Below, piece after piece: positions 25,391 to 32,486 of a stretch of 53,967 nucleotides of DNA. This stretch comes from Bacillota bacterium (GTDB taxonomy: Bacteria > Bacillota > Bacilli > Bacillales_A > Planococcaceae), in assembly GCA_023405135.1 (NCBI GenBank), contig JAEXYZ010000007.1:1-53967 (forward strand), read 5' to 3'. Position 1 is the stretch's first letter. Every line of letters begins with the position of its first letter. Below the pieces are notes generated by a model. That model was given only the letters and a program-made list of their open reading frames with translations, was not told the origin of the DNA and made no database searches. The translations under genes and the position numbers were made by a program.

Positions 25391-26446
25391 ATGCAAAATG
25401 AATTAAGTTTAATTACAAATAATTTAAAAAAGAAAATTGTTTTTATCGTCGAGCACAGTGTAATAAAGGGCTATTACCCTCTAGAACGGACTGCTATTTT
25501 AGCTAAATCATTAAAAGATGAAGAAAATGTTTATGTCTTTTTAAAGCAAGAAGGTCCAGAATCTATTGAAATATTTACAGACCTACAGCTTTCTCCGATT
25601 TTATTTGACCATTATGATGAACTAAAAACACAAATTCGTAGTCTTGAACCAGACTTAATTGTTCAGGACGGTAAAGATACATTAATCGAACATATTGAAC
25701 AGCTACGACCTTTCTGCAAGACAATCGTTCATTTTGACGATTTTGGTGAAGGTGGACAACTTGCCGATTGTAATATTGTTGCTTTATATGAAGAAACAAG
25801 AGAAAATACAGCCCAAAATATTTTAGCAGGAACGTATGCATTTGCAGTTAAAGACACACTAAAAAAGATAGCAGAAGAACGAGTATCAAATGAACTATCC
25901 AATCCACCACATATCGTTGTTGCCTATGAAGATGGGGATGAAAACAATTTAACATACCGTACACTACGCCATTTAACTCAACTACAAATTCCTTTAAAAA
26001 TTACAGTTGCAATTGATCGTGAATACCGCCATTCCATTGAAGATTTACAAATGATGGTTTTAAGTCGTCGTAATACAAAAATTTTTAAAGATGAACAAGC
26101 CCTTGAAAAACTTTTACAAGAAGCAGATATTGTGATTTGCAATGCAAATTACACACCTTATAAAGTTGCAACAGTCGGGATTCCTTGTATTACAGCTGCC
26201 CAAAACGAACGCGAACTGAACAATGCATTCCCTAGAGAGCATAATGGCTTTATCCATCTAGGCTTAGGTCGCAAAATGAAGCAATCCAATATTCAAAATG
26301 CGGTGATGGAGCTTCTATTACACGAAGCAAGACGCGAACGAGCAGTCCGTAAACAATTCGAATTAGAAATTACAGATAACAACGACGTACTAAAATCCCT
26401 ACTATTAGACTTCGCATATGAGCGTCATAACATGGTATCCCTGTAG
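25391..26446 (+). CDS. PseG/SpsG-like GT-B fold protein lacking the usual N-terminal glycine-histidine motif
   Basis: The 351 residues follow the outline of PseG/SpsG-type UDP-sugar hydrolases or glycosyltransferases: an N-terminal Rossmann half, a strand ending HFDDFGEG at the place of the PseG IDD loop, NILAGTYAFAVKD like the LxGxxYxxLR element, then a second half with VVICNANYTPYKVATVGIPCITAAQNERE (sugar-nucleotide end). The expected GxGHxxR catalytic loop is replaced by KGYYPLERTAILAKSL, so the key His is missing. It could be a non-hydrolytic transferase or a binding protein for spore-coat or surface glycan synthesis. AAAGGATGGG precedes the ATG. It is a single gene with no glycan neighbours. 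Confidence 0.6.
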   Translation: MQNELSLITNNLKKKIVFIVEHSVIKGYYPLERTAILAKSLKDEENVYVFLKQEGPESIEIFTDLQLSPILFDHYDELKTQIRSLEPDLIVQDGKDTLIEHIEQLRPFCKTIVHFDDFGEGGQLADCNIVALYEETRENTAQNILAGTYAFAVKDTLKKIAEERVSNELSNPPHIVVAYEDGDENNLTYRTLRHLTQLQIPLKITVAIDREYRHSIEDLQMMVLSRRNTKIFKDEQALEKLLQEADIVICNANYTPYKVATVGIPCITAAQNERELNNAFPREHNGFIHLGLGRKMKQSNIQNAVMELLLHEARRERAVRKQFELEITDNNDVLKSLLLDFAYERHNMVSL

Positions 26447-26511
26447 ATTGTGTGTACCTGGTACGCAAACAATTCTGACTATTCACTACAATTTATATTT
26501 ATACTGTAGAG

Positions 26512-26556
26512 CCGGTTCATTCACTTTTTGTGAGTGGCCTGGCTTTGTTGTTGTAA
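26512..26556 (+). terminator. Intrinsic terminator after the PseG-like gene
   Basis: AGCCGGTTCATTCAC pairs with GTGAGTGGCCTGGCT (minor mismatches) around TTTTT, followed by TTGTTGTT. Confidence 0.7.
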
Positions 26557-26668
26557 ATATTATGTGAACATTTTTAGTATTTAATAAGGAATAGAAGGAA
26601 CAAGAATAGGAATGTCGAACTACTTTAACTTAGGTAATATTAACTAATAAACTAGAGGGGTTGTATCA

Positions 26669-27055
26669 ATGGAAAACAATTTAACTGTATTAATCTGTGA
26701 CGACTCAATTTTAATTCGAAAAAAATTAAGAGCTGTTTTGGAAAAATGTAAATGTGAACAAATACTTGAAGCTGAAAATGGTGTTGTTGGTGTAGAACTC
26801 GCAAAGGAATATAGCCCTGACATAGTCTTTATGGATATTGTAATGCCTGACAAGAACGGTATTGAGGCCTTAAAGGAAATCCATGAATTTAATCCGAATA
26901 TAAAAGTTGTTATGGCTTCTTCAGTTGGAACTAACGATAATTTAAAAGAAGCACTAGAAAATGGTGCTTTTGATTTTATTCAAAAACCTATTTCCTTAGA
27001 GACTGTTGCCTTACTTATTGAAAAAGTATTAAAGGAGGAAGGCGCCAATGTTTAG
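26669..27055 (+). CDS. Stand-alone CheY-like response regulator
   Basis: This 128-residue single receiver domain has the acidic pair Asp11-Asp12 (ICDDS), the phospho-acceptor Asp56 (VFMDIVMPDKNG), Ser84 at the Thr/Ser switch (MASSVGT) and Lys106 (IQKPIS), so all phosphorylation residues are present. There is no output domain. AGAGGGG precedes the ATG. Its last 8 bp overlap the next gene, whose ribosome site AAAGGAGG lies inside it, so the two are translationally coupled. No histidine kinase gene is nearby. The partner encodes a CheX-like phosphatase domain, which suggests that this regulator is its substrate. Confidence 0.93.
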   Translation: MENNLTVLICDDSILIRKKLRAVLEKCKCEQILEAENGVVGVELAKEYSPDIVFMDIVMPDKNGIEALKEIHEFNPNIKVVMASSVGTNDNLKEALENGAFDFIQKPISLETVALLIEKVLKEEGANV

Positions 27056-27962
27056 CCAATACTTTGGACATTTTTTACTAAATCGTGGATTAATTACAAG
27101 ATGGCAACTTGCGGATGCTTTAGAATTCCAAAAAACAATTCATGTGAAATTCGGTGTCATTGCTGTCGATGAAGGCTTTATGACAACAGATCAAGTAGAA
27201 GAAGTCCACGAAAAACAAAAACAATTAGATAAGCGATTTGGAGAAATTGCTGTAGATCTTGGTTATTTAACTGAAGATCAAGTAGAACAACTTGTCTCCC
27301 GTCAAAAACAAATCCATCTTTATTTAGGTCAAGCTCTTGTAGATCGTGGTTATATGACAATTGACGAATTCGGGAAAGCGTTAAATGATTACAAAAAGGA
27401 AAATAGTCTTTCCGATGAACAATTTGAAAACATTCGCAATGGTAATATTGATTTATTACTCGATTCTGTTTTGCATACAAATGAAGCAATAACTAAATAC
27501 GGTAGATATTTATCGCTATTTGCGAAAAATATGATTCGCTTCATTGATAATCAAACATATCTTGAAGTTTCCGAAAACAATTATATTGAGCCTGGCAACT
27601 GGTTAATTAAGCAAGAGATCGTTGGACAATCCCCTCTTTTCACAGGTTTTAGTACAGACGACGAAACATTATTATATATAGCATCTGTTTATGCTGAAGA
27701 AGAATTAACAGATGCAGATGGTCTAGCAAAGGATGCTGTGAGTGAATTTCTTAATTTACACAACGGTATTTATTTAGTTAACATGTCGAACTCGGGTACT
27801 GAATTAACAATGCAACCTCAACGAGTAATTGAAGGTGCATCCATTTCAGGTGAACTTTTCAAAGTAAAAGTCATCACTTCAAAAGGTGCCTTTCAATTAG
27901 TATTATCTGATAATCCTAGTAGTGTAGAAGTAAAAAGCGCTATTGGAACTCATGTTATTTAA
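27048..27962 (+). CDS. Four-repeat MshEN-like protein with a C-terminal CheX-like phosphatase domain
   Basis: The first 115 residues hold four repeats with exact 29-residue spacing, starting (F/L)G at residues 6, 35, 64 and 93 and reading FGxIAVDxGxMTxDQVxxxxxxQ. This is the look of MshEN/GspE N-terminal motifs, some of which bind cyclic di-GMP. After a linker, residues about 140-300 resemble CheX: LSLFAKNMIRFI, then SEFLNLHNG with the ExxN pair Glu233/Asn236 that in CheX dephosphorylates CheY. It would act in the cytoplasm as a phosphatase for the receiver encoded 5', possibly tuned by a ligand on the repeats. Coupling is by an 8-bp gene overlap. Both domain calls rest on motif reading. Confidence 0.65.
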   Translation: MFSQYFGHFLLNRGLITRWQLADALEFQKTIHVKFGVIAVDEGFMTTDQVEEVHEKQKQLDKRFGEIAVDLGYLTEDQVEQLVSRQKQIHLYLGQALVDRGYMTIDEFGKALNDYKKENSLSDEQFENIRNGNIDLLLDSVLHTNEAITKYGRYLSLFAKNMIRFIDNQTYLEVSENNYIEPGNWLIKQEIVGQSPLFTGFSTDDETLLYIASVYAEEELTDADGLAKDAVSEFLNLHNGIYLVNMSNSGTELTMQPQRVIEGASISGELFKVKVITSKGAFQLVLSDNPSSVEVKSAIGTHVI

Positions 27963-27976
27963 AAGGAATCTTTTAG

Positions 27977-28011
27977 CTCTGAATGGGTTTAAGCTGTTCA
28001 GAGTTTTTTTC
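27977..28011 (+). terminator. Intrinsic terminator of the receiver/CheX-like operon
   Basis: CTCTGAA (27977-27983) pairs with TTCAGAG (27997-28003), followed by seven T. Confidence 0.85.
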
Positions 28012-28168
28012 ATGTTTGCCCATTTCCATATCACATCTCTCAAGCTTTATAATTAATGAAAAATAACTCCCCACTATGATACAATAGTTTTAGGTATTAA
28101 TTTTAAAATCTAAGCAATCGTAATATCTCAATTGCTACTATAATAACCTACTTAAAGGAGCGGCTTTC

Positions 28169-28351
28169 ATGTCTAAATCAGAGCTTCAACAAAAAATTGC
28201 AGAACTAAAAATGGATTATATAAATTTACAAGGTGATATTGAAAAGCTTGAAAATACAGGTCATGTTGAATCTGTAGTTAAAGCAGAGGAACGCCTTGCA
28301 AACATGGAAAAACAACTTGCAGAACTGAATAAACAGCTCGCGGCGTTGTAA
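28169..28351 (+). CDS. SE1561 family small coiled-coil protein
   Basis: A 60-residue protein that is almost entirely a heptad coiled coil (LQQKIAELKMDYINLQGDIEKLENTG, then ERLANMEKQLAELNKQLAAL). Sequence and length agree with the SE1561 family of Bacillales and staphylococci, whose function is unknown. AAAGGAG lies 9 bp before the ATG. Its stop codon lies inside the stem of its own terminator. Confidence 0.85.
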   Translation: MSKSELQQKIAELKMDYINLQGDIEKLENTGHVESVVKAEERLANMEKQLAELNKQLAAL

Positions 28352-28367
28352 TATGCCGCGTTTTTTT
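28339..28367 (+). terminator. Terminator overlapping the end of the SE1561 gene
   Basis: CGCGGC (28339-28344) pairs with GCCGCG (28355-28360) and is followed by seven T. The left arm encodes the last residues of the protein. Confidence 0.85.
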
Positions 28368-28441
28368 ATGGGAACTTTTTAAGCAGTTGAAATAAAAATT
28401 TTTGTACAATATCTTATTCATTATCGGAGGAACATATATTT

Positions 28442-30010
28442 ATGGCGATATTAACAGTTGAAAATTTAGGTCATTCCTTTGGTGATCGTACACTTTTTAA
28501 AGATGTATCTTTTCGTCTTGTTGAAGGCGATCATATTGGCCTTGTCGGTGCTAACGGTGTTGGAAAGTCTACTCTAATGGGTATTATTACTGGCCAAACG
28601 ATTCATGATACAGGACGTGTAGAATGGCTACCAGGCACTCATTATGGCTATTTAGATCAACATACAGTATTAACTGCTGGTCGTACAATGCGTGATGTTT
28701 TACGTGATGCCTTCCTTCCTTTATATAAAAAGGAAGAAGAATTAAATGACATTGCCGGAAAAATGGCAGAGGCAACACCTGAAGAACTAGAAGAATTATT
28801 AGAACAAATGGCTGAAGTACAAGATGCATTAGACGCTGGAGATTTTTATTCATTAGATATAAAAATCGAAGAAGTCGCTCGAGGTCTAGGCTTAGATGCA
28901 ATTGGGTTAGATCGTGATGTTGCAGCACTTTCTGGTGGACAACGTACTAAAGTTTTACTAGCAAAACTTCTACTAGAAAAACCAAAAGTATTATTGTTAG
29001 ATGAGCCAACAAACTATTTGGACGAAGAGCATATTACATGGTTGAAAAACTATCTTAAAAACTATCCACATGCATTTTTACTAATTTCCCATGATACCGA
29101 GTTTATGAATGAGACAGTAAATGTTATTTTTCAATTAGAGTTCTCTAAACTAACTCGTTATACAGCAACTTATGAGAAATTTTTAGAGCTTGCAGAAATT
29201 AATAAACGTCAACATATTGATGCTTATGAAAAACAACAAGAATTTATTAAAAAGCAAGAGGATTTCATTGCGAAAAATAAAGCACGTTACTCAACAACAG
29301 GTCGTGCCAAGTCTCGTGCGAAACAGCTTGATCGTTTAGAACGTATCGATCGTCCAGAAACAGCTGCGAAACCAGAGTTCAGCTTTAAAGAAGCGCGTAC
29401 ACCAAGTCGCTATGTTGTAGAAGCTGAAAACCTTGTAATAGGGTACGAAAAAGATAAGCCATTACTTCCACCTCTTTCATTTATGATTGAGCGTGGTGAA
29501 AAAATTGCCCTTATCGGAATGAACGGAGTCGGAAAATCCACTCTTCTTAAAACAATGCTTGGGAAAGTAAAACCACTTGAAGGAACCGTTGTCCTTGGTG
29601 ACTATTTGTCCCCTTCTTACTTTGAACAGGAAGTAAAAGCTGATAAAATTACGCCGATTGACGATGTATGGAACGCCTTCCCATCAATGGAGCAAGCACA
29701 GGTGCGAGCAGCTTTAGCACGTGCTGGCCTAAAAACTGATCATATTACCCGTCCATTAAACTCTTTATCTGGAGGCGAACAAGCGAAAGTGCGCCTATGT
29801 AAGCTGATGATGGATGAAACAAACTGGTTAATCTTTGACGAACCAACAAACCATTTAGATGTTGACGCAAAAGCCGAGTTAAAACGTGCCATGAAGGAAT
29901 TCAAAGGCACAATCGTCTTAGTATCCCATGAACCTGAATTTTACGAAGGCTTAGCAACTAAAGTGTGGAACGTACAAGATTGGTTTACTACAGGGAAAAC
30001 AGATTTATAA
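28442..30010 (+). CDS. ABC-F family ATPase (YfmM/YkpA-like)
   Basis: A 522-residue soluble protein with two ABC cassettes: Walker A GANGVGKST and GMNGVGKST, signatures LSGGQRTKVLLAK and LSGGEQAKVRLCK, Walker B LLLDEPTNYLD and LIFDEPTNHLD. The two cassettes are joined by a basic linker of about 80 residues (ARYSTTGRAKSRAKQLDRLERID) that in ABC-F proteins reaches the peptidyl-transferase centre. It has no membrane part. Members act on ribosomes as translation factors or antibiotic-protection proteins. The overall sequence and length most resemble B. subtilis YfmM. Resistance activity cannot be told from the sequence. GGAGG lies 11 bp before the ATG. Confidence 0.92.
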   Translation: MAILTVENLGHSFGDRTLFKDVSFRLVEGDHIGLVGANGVGKSTLMGIITGQTIHDTGRVEWLPGTHYGYLDQHTVLTAGRTMRDVLRDAFLPLYKKEEELNDIAGKMAEATPEELEELLEQMAEVQDALDAGDFYSLDIKIEEVARGLGLDAIGLDRDVAALSGGQRTKVLLAKLLLEKPKVLLLDEPTNYLDEEHITWLKNYLKNYPHAFLLISHDTEFMNETVNVIFQLEFSKLTRYTATYEKFLELAEINKRQHIDAYEKQQEFIKKQEDFIAKNKARYSTTGRAKSRAKQLDRLERIDRPETAAKPEFSFKEARTPSRYVVEAENLVIGYEKDKPLLPPLSFMIERGEKIALIGMNGVGKSTLLKTMLGKVKPLEGTVVLGDYLSPSYFEQEVKADKITPIDDVWNAFPSMEQAQVRAALARAGLKTDHITRPLNSLSGGEQAKVRLCKLMMDETNWLIFDEPTNHLDVDAKAELKRAMKEFKGTIVLVSHEPEFYEGLATKVWNVQDWFTTGKTDL

Positions 30011-30052
30011 TTCAATCCGGGTCTAAAAATGATTTAAATAAAAGATGATAAG

Positions 30053-30090
30053 AATCTGCTCATTTTAATTGAGCAGATTTTATTTATTTT
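30053..30090 (+). terminator. Intrinsic terminator of the ABC-F gene
   Basis: AATCTGCTCA (30053-30062) pairs with TGAGCAGATT (30070-30079), followed by TTATTTATTTT. Confidence 0.9.
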
Positions 30091-30347
30091 AAAGATTTAG
30101 GTAATTAATATGAGGTTCGGGCACTTGGCCTTCTCTTTCGGGCGGATAGCTCGATTAAGTCTATCAACCAACATAATTACCGCACGCCCTCCTTTATGAA
30201 AATCTACCAATCTTTCTAACCTTACATTAAACATTTATATAGAAAGCGAAAAATACTGAAACTTTTCTCACTTTAAGACGTATATATTTATAGAAGAATG
30301 GTTATATATTTAATTAGAAGCCCACTTATAAATTTTTAGAAAAGCTA
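30091..30347. other. Intergenic stretch before the spx-like operon
   Basis: No gene is supported. It contains GC-richer text (CTTTCGGGCGGATAGC, later CGCACGCCCTCCTTTATGAAA) unlike the AT-rich surroundings. Loosely similar text occurs near 33960-34050. It may be a decayed intergenic repeat. Confidence 0.35.
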
Positions 30348-30411
30348 TTGACTTATTTTTATCTTACTAGTAAGATATAAATGTAAATAAACATATCTTA
30401 TTTGTAAGCTA
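30348..30411 (+). promoter_or_regulatory. spx-marR promoter with twin MarR-type operators
   Basis: TTGACT (30348-30353), a 17-bp spacer and TAAGAT (30371-30376) form the promoter. The perfect 18-bp palindrome TATCTTACTAGTAAGATA (30360-30377) covers the spacer end and the -10 box. A second, imperfect copy TATCTTATTTGTAAGCTA lies at 30394-30411. Binding of the downstream MarR protein would block transcription. This is inferred from position and symmetry. Confidence 0.7.
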
Positions 30412-30440
30412 TTACAAAACAATGAAAGCGGGGAGATTTT

Positions 30441-30845
30441 ATGACAGTTACAATTTATACACAATCAAGCTGTTCCTCTTCACGAAAAGCCATTAAATGG
30501 TTAAAAGAAAATAACATTAACTTTACTGAAAAACGTATTACATCACAACCTTTAACATTAGCAGAATTTAAAAATATATTAAGAATGACTGAAGATGGAA
30601 CAGATGAAATCATTGCTACAAACTCAAATGATTTCAAAAACCTGAATGTAGATATTGACCAACTTTCCATTCAGGATCTTTACAATTTAATTCAACAACA
30701 TCCACGTATGTTACGAAGCCCAATCTTACTTGATGAAAAACGCATCCAAGTTGGGTACAATGAAATGGACATTCGTCGTTTCATCCCACGTAAAGTTCGT
30801 GCGTATGAATTAAATGCAATGCAAAAACTAGCAACACAAGGTTAA
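30441..30845 (+). CDS. Spx/MgsR family regulator with altered redox motif
   Basis: A 134-residue ArsC-fold regulator clearly of the Spx family: TQPLTLAEFKNILRMTEDGTDEI-type core with Gly53 (the RNA polymerase alpha-CTD contact), HPRMLRSPILLDEKRIQVGYNE, and the end RRFIPRKVR. Normal Spx senses disulfide stress with a CxxC pair. Here the motif is CSSS (Cys11, Ser14), so the disulfide cannot form. Asn61 stands at the place of B. subtilis Arg60, and Ser93 at that of Arg92. It is therefore a variant paralogue that should bind polymerase with different DNA or redox behaviour. GCGGGGAG precedes the ATG. It is followed by marR 69 bp downstream. Confidence 0.9.
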   Translation: MTVTIYTQSSCSSSRKAIKWLKENNINFTEKRITSQPLTLAEFKNILRMTEDGTDEIIATNSNDFKNLNVDIDQLSIQDLYNLIQQHPRMLRSPILLDEKRIQVGYNEMDIRRFIPRKVRAYELNAMQKLATQG

Positions 30846-30914
30846 TCACAAGTCTAGCGATTTCAATTTCGTAATTGAGTTACGGAATTAATTAAGTAAG
30901 TGGAGCTGAACAAA

Positions 30915-31358
30915 ATGGATAACCAAAGATATGAAACCCTCTCTTCTCTTTTTGAAGTTGTCTCTTCACTAGAGCGTAAATGGGCAAATGAATGGAATCA
31001 ACAAAATATATTAGGATTTTCAAAATCTCATATATTACTATTAGATTTATTAGCGAAAGAAGGACCAAAACGACCTTCTACGATTGCTGAGCGTTTAAAA
31101 GTAACTACTGGTGGCGTGACTGTTTTAACAACGAAACTTATTAATAGTGGTTTAATTGAAAAAACACAAAATAGCGCAGATCGCCGCGCTTCCCAAATCG
31201 CCATTACAGCAGAAGGTGAAAAAATACTTAAGGAATCACAAGCTCAAATATCAGCAATGGTTAACTCAATGTTCGGCATGCTTACAACTGACGAAATTAA
31301 AACGCTACATACAATCTTTGAAAAATGTCTTTTAAACGGAAACGGACCTTCAAAATAA
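30915..31358 (+). CDS. MarR family transcriptional regulator
   Basis: A winged-helix dimer of 147 residues: dimer helices at both ends, HTH segment RPSTIAERLKVTTGGVTVLTTKLINSGLIEK and the wing NSADRRASQIAITAEG with the conserved D-R-R. I start at ATG 30915, with GTGGAG 9-10 nt upstream. The in-frame GTG at 30900 is part of that ribosome site. A single Cys (EKCLLNG) lies near the C-terminus. It is second gene behind the spx paralogue and the natural candidate to bind the twin palindromes in their common promoter. The ligand is unknown. Confidence 0.92.
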   Translation: MDNQRYETLSSLFEVVSSLERKWANEWNQQNILGFSKSHILLLDLLAKEGPKRPSTIAERLKVTTGGVTVLTTKLINSGLIEKTQNSADRRASQIAITAEGEKILKESQAQISAMVNSMFGMLTTDEIKTLHTIFEKCLLNGNGPSK

Positions 31359-31454
31359 CTGTTTATGCGTAATGAAATTTAAACTTTCGAATGCATTCAA
31401 TATTATTAATAATTATATTTTGAGGTAACCAACATGTTAATTAAGCAAAAGTAA

Positions 31455-31488
31455 AACGCAAGATGCATTAAGGCACCTTGCGTTTTTT
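31455..31488 (+). terminator. Intrinsic terminator 1 after marR
   Basis: ACGCAAGATGC pairs with GCACCTTGCGT (one mismatch), followed by TTTTTT. A very similar second hairpin lies 200 bp further on. Confidence 0.75.
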
Positions 31489-31616
31489 AACAATAATACT
31501 TCCACATATAATTGCACCTGATCTAGCAGTTAACTTGTTGGAATTAAATTTATCGCTATATTATGACTAGGGATTTCCGGATAGTTTGTAGGTAGCTCTC
31601 TAAATTAAAATAAAAA

Positions 31617-31654
31617 AGTGTAGATTAAAGCCATTTTTGCCTTTAATCTACACT
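31617..31654 (-). terminator. Perfect 14-bp hairpin, terminator for the sigma factor gene
   Basis: AGTGTAGATTAAAG (31617-31630) pairs perfectly with CTTTAATCTACACT (31641-31654). On the minus strand it is followed by TTTTTTATTTT. It serves the leftward ECF gene. Confidence 0.8.
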
Positions 31655-31655
31655 A

Positions 31656-31691
31656 AAAACGCAAGAAGCACTAAAGCTCCTGCGTTTTTTA
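31656..31691 (+). terminator. Intrinsic terminator 2, near-duplicate of terminator 1
   Basis: ACGCAAGAAGC pairs with GCTCCTGCGT, followed by TTTTTT. Its sequence follows the hairpin at 31455 closely (ACGCAAG.AGCA.TAA...CTTGCGTTTTTT), so the two look like duplicates. Confidence 0.65.
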
Positions 31692-31779
31692 TATATTTTA
31701 TGTGATAGGGGTTAACTCCAAGTAAATAATTACATTCTAATAGGAACTTTCATCAAGTAGTTTCGTCAAAATAGATACA

Positions 31780-32325
31780 TTAAGCAATTACAACATCCTC
31801 TAAAGATGTATCAGCTAACAGTATTTCTTTCAAGCGAGCTTTTGCACGGAAAAGTCTTGATTTTACAGTACCAATGGATACTTTCATTAACGTTGAGATT
31901 TCTGCCAATGAATATTGATCAACATAGAAGTACCATAATGTTTTTTGATAAATCCCATCAAGCTGTTTCATTTTTTCTTGAACAATTTTCGTAACTGCAA
32001 CCTTTTCGATTTGTTCTTCTGTTGAAATTTCATTGTTGGGAACCAAATCTAAAATCGGTACGTCTAATGTTTCAGGTTGACTAATCATATACTTACTTCT
32101 TCTAACATTTTTGCGATAGCGGTCGCGGAATGTGTTCATAGTAATCGTTGTAAGCCAAGCTTTCACATAGTCAACCTTGTCAATTTGATCTTCATTACGA
32201 ACAACTTTTACCCAAACTTCTTGCATTAAGTCTTCAGCCTCAGCGGCGTTACGTGTAAGTTTTAAACATAAATGATATATATAACGGTTATATTCCTCAT
32301 AAATTTCTGATAAACAGTTAGTCAT
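31780..32325 (-). CDS. Orphan ECF-type RNA polymerase sigma factor
   Basis: A sigma factor of about 181 residues with region 2 (EYNRYIYHLCLKLTRNAAEAEDLMQEVWVKVVRN, then YVKAWLTTITMNTFRDRYRK) and region 4 (IYQKTLWYFYVDQYSLAEISTLMKVSIGTVKSRLFRAKARLKEIL). Regions 1 and 3 are missing, as in ECF factors. I start at 32325 because TTGGAGGAAATAATC is its ribosome site. No anti-sigma gene lies beside it on either side: downstream is a terminator, upstream a divergent peptidase. Its control and regulon are unknown. Confidence 0.9.
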   Translation of the reverse strand: MTNCLSEIYEEYNRYIYHLCLKLTRNAAEAEDLMQEVWVKVVRNEDQIDKVDYVKAWLTTITMNTFRDRYRKNVRRSKYMISQPETLDVPILDLVPNNEISTEEQIEKVAVTKIVQEKMKQLDGIYQKTLWYFYVDQYSLAEISTLMKVSIGTVKSRLFRAKARLKEILLADTSLEDVVIA

Positions 32326-32486
32326 GATTATTTCCTCCAATTTCTAACTTCTGACTATATTTTCCCAAAAACCATCATTACACTCTATCGTATTTGCTTT
32401 CAATTCCATTACATATGTGTAAGATTCGAAGTGCCAAACACACTATGCTATACTTATTTCACAATTAATGAAATGAGGGATTTTAC

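Noticed and set aside
26455..26475. GTACCTGGTAC palindrome after the PseG-like gene
   Set aside because: Short palindrome in a 3' gap next to a terminator. No promoter or repeated copy supports a function.
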